A stretch of 64,000 bases of DNA from Cytobacillus firmus. Lineage in GTDB: Bacteria; Bacillota; Bacilli; Bacillales; Cytobacillaceae. Positions 25,297 through 35,278 of this stretch are shown here, piece after piece. Where the stretch lies: contig NZ_CP098323.1 of NCBI RefSeq assembly GCF_023657595.1, positions 2,132,001-2,196,000 of the forward strand, written 5' to 3'. Below the pieces are notes generated by a model. The model ran no database searches, was not told the origin of the DNA, and worked only from the letters and a program-made list of their open reading frames with translations. The position numbers and the translations under genes were made by a program. How positions within the stretch are numbered: position 1 is the stretch's first letter; every line of letters begins with the position of its first letter.

Positions 25297-26739
25297 GTGA
25301 AAAAGGTTCTGGGAAAAGTAAAAACAAAAAAGGTATGGATACCCATTTTGAGCCTTGTGCTGGTATTGGCAGCAACCATTATCTATCAATCCAATAAAAC
25401 TTTGCCAAAGGGTCTTTCATTTGAGGGGGAAGTATATTCTGCAGAAGATGTTCAGTTCTTATACGATTTAACATATGAAAAAGAAAATGGCAAAAGAGAA
25501 AGTGAACAGCAGATCTTTCAGCGTATTATAGAAGCAGTTGACGAGGCAGAGGATTTTATAGTGATGGATATGTTTTTATTCAATAGCTTTAACGACGGTG
25601 ATAAAGATTATCCTAATATTAGCGGTAAAATAACTGATAAGCTGATCGATAAAAAGCTTAGCCGCCCGAATATGGATATTACTGTGATCACAGATCGGAT
25701 TAACAGCACCTATGGATCGCATGAAGTTCCGGAATTCCGGAAACTCAAAGAGAATGGCATAAATGTTGTTTATACTTCATTAGTTCCTTTAAGGGATTCA
25801 AATCCCATTTATTCGGCATTTTGGCGTGTGTTTATACAATGGTTTGGCCAGGGTGGAGAAGGCTGGCTGCCCAATCCGCTCGCAGAAAATGCACCTAAAG
25901 TGACATTCCGGTCTTATCTTGATCTTATGAACATAAAAGCAAATCACCGTAAAGTCTTTGTGACAGAAAAATCAGGGATTGTAACATCTGGAAATCCCCA
26001 CAATGCCAGTGGATTTCACTCAAATATAGCATTTGAAGTAAAAGGGCCAATCTTAGGTGATCTCGTAAAAACCGAGCAGGCGGTGGCCGATTATTCAGCA
26101 TCCGGCAAACTGGCAGATTTCAAGCCTGAAAAGAGCAACAAAACCGGCCCGCTTAAGGTCCAGGTACTGACTGAAGGAAAGATTTATAAACACATTCTGC
26201 AGGAAATTAATAAAGTTAAGAAAGGGGAAACCATCTGGCTTGGCATGTTTTATCTTGCTGACCGAAAAGTAGTTGATGCACTTAAAGAAGCAGCCGACCG
26301 GGGAGTTATAGTAAAAATGATCCTGGATCCCAACCAGAACGCTTTCGGATCTGAAAAAATTGGGCTGCCTAATATACCTGTTGCAGCTGAATTGGATAAA
26401 CTAGGCCATGAAAACATAAATATCAAATGGTACAATACTGGATTTGAACAATACCATCCGAAAATCATGTATGTAACTGGCAAAGAAAAAAGTTTGATCA
26501 TAGCTGGTTCAGCTAATTTTACAAAAAGAAATCTGGATGATTTAAACCTGGAGACAAATTTAAAAATCATTGCCCCAGCCCAATCCCAGGTTATAAGGGA
26601 TGTTGACAGGTATTTTAATAAGCTTTGGAATAATAACGGTGCCATTTATACAAATAACTATTCATCCAATGAGAAAATGCCGGGGGTTAAATATATTACT
26701 TACAGACTGCAGAAGTTTACTCACTTTACAACATACTGA
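25297..26739 (+). CDS. Phospholipase D-like protein (cardiolipin synthase-type)
   Basis: 480 aa from GTG 25297, spaced 6 nt from GGGGGA; a TTG 3 nt upstream is the alternative. An N-terminal membrane anchor (about residues 14-32) is followed by two PLD domains with HxK motifs: IKANHRKVFVT with SGNPHNASG, and EQYHPKIMYV with AGSANFTKRN. The sequence fits extracytoplasmic PLD-family hydrolases or transferases rather than a typical three-segment Cls. Substrate unknown. Confidence 0.85.
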   Translation: MKKVLGKVKTKKVWIPILSLVLVLAATIIYQSNKTLPKGLSFEGEVYSAEDVQFLYDLTYEKENGKRESEQQIFQRIIEAVDEAEDFIVMDMFLFNSFNDGDKDYPNISGKITDKLIDKKLSRPNMDITVITDRINSTYGSHEVPEFRKLKENGINVVYTSLVPLRDSNPIYSAFWRVFIQWFGQGGEGWLPNPLAENAPKVTFRSYLDLMNIKANHRKVFVTEKSGIVTSGNPHNASGFHSNIAFEVKGPILGDLVKTEQAVADYSASGKLADFKPEKSNKTGPLKVQVLTEGKIYKHILQEINKVKKGETIWLGMFYLADRKVVDALKEAADRGVIVKMILDPNQNAFGSEKIGLPNIPVAAELDKLGHENINIKWYNTGFEQYHPKIMYVTGKEKSLIIAGSANFTKRNLDDLNLETNLKIIAPAQSQVIRDVDRYFNKLWNNNGAIYTNNYSSNEKMPGVKYITYRLQKFTHFTTY

Positions 26740-26795
26740 CAAAAACATGAAACCTTTCTTATATAAATTCCGTTAATATAGGAGGGGTGAAATAA

Positions 26796-26831
26796 TTGGA
26801 AAACATTTTAAATTTTCTTCCCATTTTTTGA
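26796..26831 (+). CDS. Possible 11-codon leader peptide
   Basis: TTG GAA AAC... encodes MENILNFLPIF and then TGA. It is preceded by an excellent ribosome binding site AGGAGGGGTGA at good spacing, and ends 36 nt before the GH18 start. Translation is inferred from the site alone. Confidence 0.3.
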   Translation: MENILNFLPIF

Positions 26832-26867
26832 TAATTTCGTTACGATGAATGCAGGGGAGGAAAAGGA

Positions 26868-28589
26868 ATGTATGAAATTGAAACAAGACCACAAAAGCCT
26901 TCCGCTAAAAAAATTATTTTTGCGGGGCTTTTGTTTGCTTTTACACTGATAACTTCGAGTGTCATCCTATTATTATATCCTTTTGCTTCAAAAGAGAAGG
27001 TATCTTACTTTAAAGGAGATCATCCGATTTTGTTTATGGGCAAACAAGCGGGAAATGCTTATATAGAAGGCAAAACGATCTACCTGCCGTTAACTTTTCT
27101 GCAGGAATTTGTTGACGAAGCTATTATTTTTGATGAACATTCACAATCTATCATTACTGCCACTACAAATAAAGTAGTGCAGCTGCCGTCTGAATCTTCG
27201 AGCTATTATGTGAATGAGAAACCTGTGAAATTGGACTTTTCTGTTGTTAAACAGATAGAAGGAAACAGGTATTTAGCGATTGAGCCCTTATTGGCTTTCT
27301 ATCCAATAATTTATTCAATACTCTCTGATACAGGTGCAGTTTGGGTTAAAAAGAATGGAGAGACCTTTGCTGCCGGTAAAGTGCAGGAAAAAGATATTCG
27401 TGAAGAATTGCTCCGGCTGCGGACAAAAGCAAGCCTGGATTCTCCATATACGGCCACCGTATCTCCGAAAGAGAATGTATTTATAGAACAGGAAAAAGAA
27501 GACTACTATTTTATAAGAAAAGAAGACGGCAGAGCCGGCTATTTGAAAAAGAAATACATAAAAAAGGGAGAGAGAAAGGAGATAGCTATTTCTCTTGAAG
27601 AAGCAAAAAACACAGTGCCGAAAATGGAAGGTCCAATTCAGCTGACCTGGGAAGCTGTATATACAAAAAACCCGAATACTTCGAGCATCCCGAAGATGGC
27701 TGACGTGAATGTCATTTCACCAACATGGTTTGAGCTGGCGGACGGAAAAGGGGCTATCAAAAACCTGGGTTCGAAGGATTATGCAAAATGGGCCAAAAAA
27801 CAGGGATACCAAATTTGGGGCTTGTTTTCAAATGCATTTGACCCTGAATTAACACATGAAGCTTTTGGTGTTTTTGAAACAAGGCAGAATATGATTCGCC
27901 AGCTTCTGCATTTCAGTCAATTATATGAATTAAACGGGATCAATCTTGACATTGAAAATGTTAATCCTGAAGACGGGCCTTTCATAACACAGTTTGTGAG
28001 GGAAGCCACTCCATATTTTCATGACGCAGGTTTAGTAGTGTCGATGGATATCACCTTCATTTCATCAAGCGGCAATTGGTCGGCTTTTTATGAAAGGGAT
28101 AAGCTTGCCCGGATAGCAGATTACATGGTAGTCATGGCTTATGATGAGCATTGGGGCAGCTCTCAGGTTGCTGGAAGTGTTGCAAGCCTCCCGTGGGTGG
28201 AGAAAAACCTGAAACTTTTGCTAGAGGTTGTGCCCAATGAGAAATTAATATTGGGTGTGCCTTTATATACAAGATTATGGGAACAAAAATCAAATGGGGA
28301 TGTTTCTTCCAAAGCCCTTTCTATGGGAAAAGTGAAAGAATGGCTCAGTCAAAATAAAATTACTCCGGTATACGATCCGGTAAGCGGGCAAAATTATGCG
28401 GAGCATTATTCAGAAAAAGATAAAGTCACATACAAAGTGTGGCTTGAAGATGAAATCTCACTGACAAAACGGGCTGAATTAGCAAAGAAATATCATTTGG
28501 CCGGTGTGGCAAGCTGGAGCAGGTACTTTGCTGATGAAACAGCCTGGTCTGCCTTAACTTTAACTAATAAGGAAGCAGCTAAAAAATGA
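26868..28589 (+). CDS. GH18 family glycoside hydrolase with membrane anchor
   Basis: 573 aa. A hydrophobic anchor (about residues 17-40) is followed by a copper-amine-oxidase-N-like region (about 50-165), an SH3-like segment (about 185-235) and a GH18 barrel from about residue 245. The catalytic strand reads GINLDIENVNPEDG, which retains the acidic DxE of GH18 with a divergent context, then DYMVVMAYDEHWGSS and a C-terminal WSRYFADETAW. Such proteins act on peptidoglycan or other GlcNAc polymers; several relatives work on spore cortex. GGGGAGG precedes the ATG. Confidence 0.85.
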   Translation: MYEIETRPQKPSAKKIIFAGLLFAFTLITSSVILLLYPFASKEKVSYFKGDHPILFMGKQAGNAYIEGKTIYLPLTFLQEFVDEAIIFDEHSQSIITATTNKVVQLPSESSSYYVNEKPVKLDFSVVKQIEGNRYLAIEPLLAFYPIIYSILSDTGAVWVKKNGETFAAGKVQEKDIREELLRLRTKASLDSPYTATVSPKENVFIEQEKEDYYFIRKEDGRAGYLKKKYIKKGERKEIAISLEEAKNTVPKMEGPIQLTWEAVYTKNPNTSSIPKMADVNVISPTWFELADGKGAIKNLGSKDYAKWAKKQGYQIWGLFSNAFDPELTHEAFGVFETRQNMIRQLLHFSQLYELNGINLDIENVNPEDGPFITQFVREATPYFHDAGLVVSMDITFISSSGNWSAFYERDKLARIADYMVVMAYDEHWGSSQVAGSVASLPWVEKNLKLLLEVVPNEKLILGVPLYTRLWEQKSNGDVSSKALSMGKVKEWLSQNKITPVYDPVSGQNYAEHYSEKDKVTYKVWLEDEISLTKRAELAKKYHLAGVASWSRYFADETAWSALTLTNKEAAKK

Positions 28590-28593
28590 AAGA

Positions 28594-28617
28594 AAGGCCG
28601 GAGAACATCCCGGCCTT
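28594..28617. terminator. Bidirectional terminator between GH18 gene and adeC
   Basis: AAGGCCGG (28594-28601) pairs with CCGGCCTT (28610-28617), followed by ATTTTT. Confidence 0.85.
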
Positions 28618-30358
28618 ATTTTTCTGCCTCGGCTTTAATGTGGCTAAAGGATTTTACGGAGAATAGACCTTTATCAGTTAATTTGAGTTCAGGGATAACT
28701 GGAAGCGCTAAAAATGAGAGCGTCAAAAACGGGTTGAATTCCATACTGCATCCGATTGTCATAAGTGCATGATTCAATTGGGATAAACGTGCATGGATAA
28801 ATGAAGAATCCCGATCAGTCATGAGTCCTGCAATAGGCAGGGGCAGTTCGGCAAGAATTTTCCCATCCTGGACAACAGCAAGGCCGCCACTCATTGCTTC
28901 GGTATGCTTAATGGCAGCCAGCAAATCTTCATCAGAAGTGCCTGCTGCGACAATGTTATGGGAATCGTGGGCAACTGTTGAAGCAATCCCGCCTCTTGTA
29001 ATCCCTAATCCCTTAACAATGCCAAGTCCAATGCTGCCTGTGCAATTGTGGCGCTCCACAACAGCCAGCTTTAAAAGATCACTTTGAGGATTTGGCTGGA
29101 AATATCCATCAATTGATTCTGTCTTTTCCACCAGGTGTCTGGTCACAATGCTGTTCGGTATAATGCCAATGATATTGCAGTCACCCTTGCCAATGCTAAT
29201 ACTTAAATCTTCATAGTTCAGGCTGCTGATTTTGACACTGTTCAAGATGGGTTCTGCAGGTGCAATTCTGTTTGGAACAGAATTCTTCATGGCCCCGTTT
29301 TCTGCAGCAAGTATTCCGCTCTTTAATACTTTATCAACCTTGATATTCCTGAGGTCATTAAGAAAAATCAAGTCGGCTTCATAACCGGGAGCAATAGCCC
29401 CTTTATCTTTCAGTCCGAAGCATTCTGCTGCATTCAGAGTAGCGATTTGTACCGCAAGGATAGGATCCATCCCTTCCTTAATGGCCATTCTGACATTATG
29501 GTCGATGCTGCCTTCATTGATCAGGTCATCCAGGTGCTTGTCATCTGTAACAAATAAACAGCGCCGTGCGTTTTGTTCGCTGACAGATTTGAGAAGTGAC
29601 AATAAGTCTCTTGCTGCAGACCCTTCCCGCAGCATAACATACATCCCTTTCCGAATTCGGTCCAGTGCTTCTTCAGGAATGATGCATTCATGGTCTGTTC
29701 TTATGCCGGCAGCCATGTAAATATTGATTTCATCCGCATTAAGTCCTGCTGCATGCCCATCAATGCATTTCCTTTTGCTATAGGCTGCTTCCAGTTTTTT
29801 CAGCATATCATCAACGTTGTTCATAACAGCGGGATAATCCATAACTTCACCGAGCCCCAGCACTCTTGGGTGACTGTAATACTTTTCTAGATCCGTGTCA
29901 CTGAGGGACGCGCCGGCATTTTCAAATGGAGTTGCAGGCACGCAGGATGGAAGCATAAAAAATACATCAAGCGGGATATCTTCCGAAGATTCCAGCATGA
30001 AATCAATGCCGTCAGTTCCGCTGACATTGGCTATTTCATGAGGGTCTGCAATCACAGTCGTTACTCCATGTGGGAGGACAACATTACTAAACTCGGCAGG
30101 AGTCACCATCGCCGACTCAATATGGACATGCCCATCAATAAAGCCGGGGGCGATATAGCTGCCCCCAGCATCAATAATTTCCTTGCCTTCATAGCTTCCT
30201 AAGCCAGCTATAAATCCATCGGAAATTGCTATGTCTTCCTCAATGATTTCACGTGTAAATACGTTTATAACTTTTCCGTTTTTAATAACCAGATCGGCAG
30301 GAGTTCTTTTGGCCGCCACATCAATTCTTTTTCGTAACGTTTCAATGGTAAGCTTCAT
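28616..30358 (-). CDS. adeC: Adenine deaminase
   Basis: 580-aa amidohydrolase that deaminates adenine to hypoxanthine. All expected motifs are present: FIDGHVHIESAM (76-84), DPHEIANV, the bridging Glu in GLGEVMD (E171), DGHAAGL (H202), TDHECI (H223), MLREGSA and VTDDKHLDDL. It is the last gene of the leftward purine unit, 38 nt after the permease, so it supplies hypoxanthine to the xanthine dehydrogenase encoded upstream. A divergent paralogue lies at 46801. Confidence 0.96.
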   Translation of the reverse strand: MKLTIETLRKRIDVAAKRTPADLVIKNGKVINVFTREIIEEDIAISDGFIAGLGSYEGKEIIDAGGSYIAPGFIDGHVHIESAMVTPAEFSNVVLPHGVTTVIADPHEIANVSGTDGIDFMLESSEDIPLDVFFMLPSCVPATPFENAGASLSDTDLEKYYSHPRVLGLGEVMDYPAVMNNVDDMLKKLEAAYSKRKCIDGHAAGLNADEINIYMAAGIRTDHECIIPEEALDRIRKGMYVMLREGSAARDLLSLLKSVSEQNARRCLFVTDDKHLDDLINEGSIDHNVRMAIKEGMDPILAVQIATLNAAECFGLKDKGAIAPGYEADLIFLNDLRNIKVDKVLKSGILAAENGAMKNSVPNRIAPAEPILNSVKISSLNYEDLSISIGKGDCNIIGIIPNSIVTRHLVEKTESIDGYFQPNPQSDLLKLAVVERHNCTGSIGLGIVKGLGITRGGIASTVAHDSHNIVAAGTSDEDLLAAIKHTEAMSGGLAVVQDGKILAELPLPIAGLMTDRDSSFIHARLSQLNHALMTIGCSMEFNPFLTLSFLALPVIPELKLTDKGLFSVKSFSHIKAEAEK

Positions 30359-30396
30359 TTGTACTCCTCGCTTTTTAAAAAATGGCCATCGTCAGA

Positions 30397-31764
30397 TTAA
30401 TGTCCGCCCATAATGAAATTAATAATAAAGGCAGCACTGACAAAATACATGATCCAATGGATTTGCTTATGCTTGCCTGTAAGAAGCTTGAGCAGTGTGT
30501 AAGAGATAAAGCCGAATGCCAGTCCCTGTGCGATACTGAAAGTTAAAGGCATGAGAACAATCGTTAAAAATACAGGAATAACATCCGTAAAGTCATCAAA
30601 GCTAATATGTTTTATTTCACTAAGCATTAAGGCGCCAACAAGAATAAGAATAGGCGCAGTGGCGACAGACGGTATGAAATAGATGAGCGGAGCAAAAATG
30701 AGCGAAAGGAAAAATAGTACAGCTACAGTTAAAGAAGTTAAGCCAGTGCGTCCGCCTTCCGAGATCCCTGTGGCGTTTTCCACATAAGCGTTTAAAGCAG
30801 TGCTTCCGAAGGCTGCACTTGCCATCGTTCCAACTGCATCTGCCTGAAGGGCACGATCCAGGTTTTCAATTTTTCCATTTTCATCTGTGAGGCCGGCTTT
30901 TCTTGATAATCCGATGAGGGTAGCTAAATTGTCAAATAATTCTACGATCGTAAAGGAAAAAATGACTGAGATGATGCCATATTTTACTGCTCCCATAATA
31001 TCCATAGCTAAAAACGTCTCAGACATGCTAGGGAGATTGAGGGAAACGATGTCACCTACGGCTTTTGGATAGGCAATAAAGCCAACAATCATGGCTGCTG
31101 CACTTGTACCCAAGATACTAATAAGCAGGGCGCCTTTTACTTTCTTTGCCATTAGGAGGGCGGCAATAATTAATCCGAATAAGGCAAGAAGCGGTCCCTT
31201 GCTTGTGATGCTTCCCAGGCCGACAAATGTAGCTTCATTAGCGACCACAAGTTCTGCATTTTTCAACCCGATAAAAGCAATAAACAAACCAATTCCAACA
31301 CCTATGGCTGACTTTAAGACATCCGGGACACCATCTACAATCTTCTGCCGGACTCCGGTAACAGTTAAAATTAAAAACACAATCCCCGATATAAATACAG
31401 CACCAAGCGCTGTTTGCCAGGAAAGACCCTGACCAAGTACAACTGTATAGGCAAAAAAGGCATTCAGCCCCATACCCGGGGCAACTGCTACAGGGAAATT
31501 TGCCCACAGTGCCATTAGAAGAGTACAGAAGACACTTGCGTAAATAGTTGCAGCCAATGCGGCTTCTTTTGGTATTCCTGCATCAGCTAAGATAATCGGG
31601 TTGACAAAGATGATATAACTCATTGTCATAAATGAAGTAATGCCTGCCAGTATTTCTGTCTTAACATTTGTGTTCCGTTCGGAAAGCTTAAAGAGCCGTT
31701 CTAAGAGGTTCGCATTAGAGGCAGGCGGAAGGCCCGACCCAAGATCCTTTTCAATCATCGACAT
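30397..31764 (-). CDS. NCS2 purine permease, AzgA type (PbuG/PbuO-like)
   Basis: 455-aa membrane transporter with about 12-14 hydrophobic segments. AzgA-subfamily features: TEILAGITSFMTMSYIIFVNP, GMGLNAFFAYTVV, and the conserved ATGISEGGRTGLTSL. Family members import adenine, guanine or hypoxanthine with protons. AAGGAGTGA precedes the ATG. It sits between the xanthine dehydrogenase genes and adeC on the same strand, consistent with purine uptake for catabolism. Confidence 0.93.
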   Translation of the reverse strand: MSMIEKDLGSGLPPASNANLLERLFKLSERNTNVKTEILAGITSFMTMSYIIFVNPIILADAGIPKEAALAATIYASVFCTLLMALWANFPVAVAPGMGLNAFFAYTVVLGQGLSWQTALGAVFISGIVFLILTVTGVRQKIVDGVPDVLKSAIGVGIGLFIAFIGLKNAELVVANEATFVGLGSITSKGPLLALFGLIIAALLMAKKVKGALLISILGTSAAAMIVGFIAYPKAVGDIVSLNLPSMSETFLAMDIMGAVKYGIISVIFSFTIVELFDNLATLIGLSRKAGLTDENGKIENLDRALQADAVGTMASAAFGSTALNAYVENATGISEGGRTGLTSLTVAVLFFLSLIFAPLIYFIPSVATAPILILVGALMLSEIKHISFDDFTDVIPVFLTIVLMPLTFSIAQGLAFGFISYTLLKLLTGKHKQIHWIMYFVSAAFIINFIMGGH

Positions 31765-31854
31765 GAAAGGTCACTCCTTATTCATGGTTAATGTTCATCC
31801 TGAGACACGAACTGACTTGACCATGGAATAGGCGGGAGATCTATTTTCTTGAGG

Positions 31855-32169
31855 TTAGATGGGTTCAATAAAAACATCCATAATTCCACCGCATATTCCG
31901 CCATCTTCATAAAACAGCCCTTTTGTTAAATCAACGCGCTTTTGAGTTGGGGTATTTGTTTGTATGACCTGAAAAGCCTTCTCAATTACTTCTGCTTCAC
32001 CGCAGCCTCCGCCAATTGTTCCTTCGATTCTTCCGCAGGGGAACACAATCATTCGGCTTCCAGTTTTTCTTGGGGTAGAGCCCTTCGTGCGGATAATTGT
32101 AGCGAGTGCTGCTTTCTCACCTCCTTTCCTGATATCGAGGGTGCGCTTTATAAGCTGCATTTGGTCCAT
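31855..32169 (-). CDS. XdhC/CoxI N-terminal-domain protein
   Basis: 104-aa protein equivalent to the XdhC_CoxI N-terminal domain: ALATIIRTKGSTPRKTGSRMIV and EGTIGGGCGEAEVIEKA. The C-terminal Rossmann domain of a full-length XdhC is absent; it is encoded by the preceding gene (32148-32981), whose end overlaps this start by 22 nt. Together the two probably form the molybdenum cofactor insertion and sulfuration factor for the xanthine dehydrogenase. The split order (C-terminal half first) shows this is not a simple frameshift. Confidence 0.85.
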   Translation of the reverse strand: MDQMQLIKRTLDIRKGGEKAALATIIRTKGSTPRKTGSRMIVFPCGRIEGTIGGGCGEAEVIEKAFQVIQTNTPTQKRVDLTKGLFYEDGGICGGIMDVFIEPI

Positions 32170-32981
32170 TTGCCAGCCCCCTCATGGAAACCCATTTTTG
32201 CAAATCTTTTAATTTGCGAACTTAAGGAATCTCCTGATTTTTGATTTTTCACTTTCAGAATTTCTGCCATGATACTGACTGCAATTTCTGCAGGAGTTTC
32301 AGCACCAATATCGAGACCCACAGGGGTGTATAAATTTTCAAAGCTTTCATCCGGAAAATCCCGCTGAAGTTCTTCAAATACACCCGAAATACGTCTTCTG
32401 CTGCCGATCATGCCAATATATCCTGCCTGACATTTCCTTTTTAAAAGTTCATCCAAACTGAGAACGTCATACTTATGTCCCCGGGTAAGAAGGAGAATAT
32501 AAGTTTTTTCTGAAATGTCGACATGCCTGAAATAATCCAGATAGGATTGGCAAACCACTTCATTTGCATTTGGAAAGCGTTCTCTGTTTGCAAACTCTTT
32601 CCGATCATCTATTACTGTCACGAAAAATCCGAGCATACGTCCCATTTCTGCCACGGGTTCACACACATGGCCGGCACCGGCTACTATCATATGAAGAGGA
32701 GAAGGGAAGTACTCAGCAAAACATTCAACTAAACGATCCTTCCACATAAATCTCACAGTGCCGGACCGTTTTTTGGTGACCAGTTTATTGCAATGTACCA
32801 ATAATAAATCCCTCACATCCAGGGGCAGAAGGGAGGCTTCAGTGCAGAAATCTCCGTCTGGCCATAATAAAGCTTTCACTCCAATGAGTTCTTCATCAGG
32901 ATAATCTGTTATAGTCAGCAGAAATGTATCTTTCCGGTTTTTGATTGATTCTTCTAATCTGGCAAATAAACTGCGGCTCAT
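32148..32981 (-). CDS. pucA: XdhC Rossmann-domain maturation factor (PucA-like)
   Basis: 277 aa from ATG 32981, spaced 7 nt from AAGGTGAT; the GTG at 32993 overlaps that site. The C-terminal part holds the XdhC_C Rossmann domain: MIVAGAGHVCEPVAEMG, VTVIDDRKEFANRERFP, LLTRGHKYD, IGMIGSRRR and GLDIGAETPAEIAVSIMAEI. The N-terminal region is divergent. Expected role: delivery of sulfurated molybdenum cofactor to the large XDH subunit. Adjacent to that subunit gene. Confidence 0.88.
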   Translation of the reverse strand: MSRSLFARLEESIKNRKDTFLLTITDYPDEELIGVKALLWPDGDFCTEASLLPLDVRDLLLVHCNKLVTKKRSGTVRFMWKDRLVECFAEYFPSPLHMIVAGAGHVCEPVAEMGRMLGFFVTVIDDRKEFANRERFPNANEVVCQSYLDYFRHVDISEKTYILLLTRGHKYDVLSLDELLKRKCQAGYIGMIGSRRRISGVFEELQRDFPDESFENLYTPVGLDIGAETPAEIAVSIMAEILKVKNQKSGDSLSSQIKRFAKMGFHEGAGKWTKCSL

Positions 32982-32989
32982 CAATAGGA

Positions 32990-35278
32990 TCACCTTGAGG
33001 ATTGGACTTTTTGTTTTTTGAGATCTTTTAATGCATTAAACACTCTTTCTGGAGTAGCGGGCAGATGGCGGATTCTGGCTCCTGTTGCATCATATATGGC
33101 TGACATGATGGCAGCAATAATCGGAATCATCACCACTTCTCCGATTCCCTTCGCCCCAAAGGGCCCTGATTGTTCAGGCTCTTCTACCGGAAAGGTCTCA
33201 ATCAAAGGAGTCTCTCGAATAGTAGGGATGATATAATCAGTGAAATTCCGCGTTTTATGATAACCATTTTCGATCAGTACATCTTCATAAAGGGTATAGC
33301 CGATGCCCATTACGGCTCCGCCTTCAGTCTGGCCCTCCAGCCCCTGCGGATTAATGACTTTGCCCGCATCCGGGATGGATACAACCCGCAGAACTTCTGT
33401 TTCACCTGTTAAAGTATCAACTTCCACCATCACTACATGTGTCAAATATCCGTATAAATGGTGGGGAGCACCGCCGGAACCTTTGATTTCTTCTTTTTCT
33501 TTCGGCAGGTAGAAGTGACCTTCTACTCTAGTTGCCTGATGATGATCATAAAGGTATTTATAGATAGACTTATAAGGTATGATCTCTCCATGGGCTGAAA
33601 TATGGTTCGGTTTTAAGTCAATTTGAGAAGAATCTAAATTCAGCATTTCAGCAGCAGTTTGAATAAGAAGCTCAGTCATCCTGGGTGCTGCTGCCGCAAC
33701 AGCTCTTCCACCGGTATAGGTAGAGCGGGATGCAGTTACAGTACCGCCATCAAGTGTTTTTTGTGTATCACCTTGAACGATTTTAATATTGCTGATATCA
33801 CAGTTCAGCATTTCAGCGGCTATCTGGGCATAGGCGGTGCTATTGCCTCCTCCGATCTCCTCGCATCCCACACCTACAAGGAATGTTCCATCCGGCAGAA
33901 GTTCAATAGAGGCGGCACCATAGTCAGGAAGGCCAATGCCCATTCCGATGCCATGAAAGGATGTTGCAACGGAAACTCCCCGTTTTTTCCATGGCTCACT
34001 TACTTCGGATTTATACTTTTCCCGGTTCTTCCACAGCTCACAATTCTCTGCTGTTTCCAGGGTTTTATAGGTGCCAACACTGGATTTCACAATATGGCCG
34101 ACACTTGAAACCTCCCCCTGGTGATAGACATTTTTTTTGCGCAATTCGATAGGGTCCATTCCCAGCTTTTCTGCAATCATGTCCATATGTGTTTCAATTC
34201 CCATGCATACCTGATTGACGCCAAACCCTCTGAAAGCACCGGCAATGCCATTATTGGTATACACACAGAAGCCTTCGAGATCCACATTGGGAATTTTATA
34301 AGGGCCGCATGAATGTTCGATCGCCAATGCAATGACTGCCCCTCCAAGTGATGCATAAGCACCAGTATCTCCAATGGCTTTAACCTGATTGGCAAGAAGT
34401 GTCCCGTCTTTTTTAGCAGCGGTCTTCATCTGAACTTTAAAAGGATGCCTTTTTATACCCGCAATGACAGACTCTTCCCGGCTCAAATGGATTTTTACAG
34501 GCCGTCCCTTTGTATGCAGTGCAAGGAGGGCAAGGTATATTTGAACCGTGATCTCATCCTTCCCGCCGAAAGCACCGCCAATTGGGCTTGAAATGACTCT
34601 TATTCTTTCAGGATTATAAGCCAGGGACCTCGCAATTTGCATTCGATCGCGGTATGCGTATTGGCCAGGGCAGCGAATCGTTAGGAACCCTTCGTCATCC
34701 ATTACCCCCCAGCCGCCTTCTGTTTCGATAAAAGCATGCATTTGCCGGGGAGAGTAGAAGGTATTCTCTACAATGATGTCAGCTTCCTCGAAGGCCTTCT
34801 CAATGTTTCCGTTATTAATTTTGACATGGCTGTGCAGATTGCCATCCGGATGAAGCTTCGGAGCAGAATCTGTCAGGGCATATTCAGCATCTGCGACAAC
34901 CTCGATGGGCTCATAATCCACTTTAATTAAACTCAAAGCCTGTTCGGCGATTTCCAGTGTTTCTGCAGCTACCAGGGCTACAGCGTCCCCTGTGCACCGG
35001 ACGACATCAGAACACAGAACAGGCTGGTCGGGAACCACAATCCCAAATCCATTAAAGCCGGGAATATCTTTATGGGTTAGTACGCATATAACACCAGGCA
35101 GATTTTTGGCTGCTTCAATATCAATGGAATTAATTTTTGCGTGCGGATACTCAGACCGCAGCACTTTGCCCCAAACCATATTGTCAAAATGGTAATCGGT
35201 CATATATTTTAATTCTCCGGTTACTTTTTCCGGGCCATCAATTCTTTTCACCCTTTTTCCAACCCATTTGGTGTTCAC
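32990..35278 (-). CDS. pucD: Xanthine dehydrogenase, molybdenum-binding subunit
   Basis: 762-aa large subunit of the xanthine oxidase family, oxidising hypoxanthine to xanthine and, in many members, xanthine to urate. Motifs: SPIGGAFGGKDE, AGAFRGFGVNQ, GVGCEEIGGGN, and the catalytic Glu in PFGAKGIGE near the C-terminus. The start overlaps the FAD-subunit stop (ATGA-type). Substrate specificity versus other purine or nicotinate hydroxylases cannot be fixed from sequence; the riboswitch and neighbours favour purines. Confidence 0.93.
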   Translation of the reverse strand: MNTKWVGKRVKRIDGPEKVTGELKYMTDYHFDNMVWGKVLRSEYPHAKINSIDIEAAKNLPGVICVLTHKDIPGFNGFGIVVPDQPVLCSDVVRCTGDAVALVAAETLEIAEQALSLIKVDYEPIEVVADAEYALTDSAPKLHPDGNLHSHVKINNGNIEKAFEEADIIVENTFYSPRQMHAFIETEGGWGVMDDEGFLTIRCPGQYAYRDRMQIARSLAYNPERIRVISSPIGGAFGGKDEITVQIYLALLALHTKGRPVKIHLSREESVIAGIKRHPFKVQMKTAAKKDGTLLANQVKAIGDTGAYASLGGAVIALAIEHSCGPYKIPNVDLEGFCVYTNNGIAGAFRGFGVNQVCMGIETHMDMIAEKLGMDPIELRKKNVYHQGEVSSVGHIVKSSVGTYKTLETAENCELWKNREKYKSEVSEPWKKRGVSVATSFHGIGMGIGLPDYGAASIELLPDGTFLVGVGCEEIGGGNSTAYAQIAAEMLNCDISNIKIVQGDTQKTLDGGTVTASRSTYTGGRAVAAAAPRMTELLIQTAAEMLNLDSSQIDLKPNHISAHGEIIPYKSIYKYLYDHHQATRVEGHFYLPKEKEEIKGSGGAPHHLYGYLTHVVMVEVDTLTGETEVLRVVSIPDAGKVINPQGLEGQTEGGAVMGIGYTLYEDVLIENGYHKTRNFTDYIIPTIRETPLIETFPVEEPEQSGPFGAKGIGEVVMIPIIAAIMSAIYDATGARIRHLPATPERVFNALKDLKKQKVQSSR

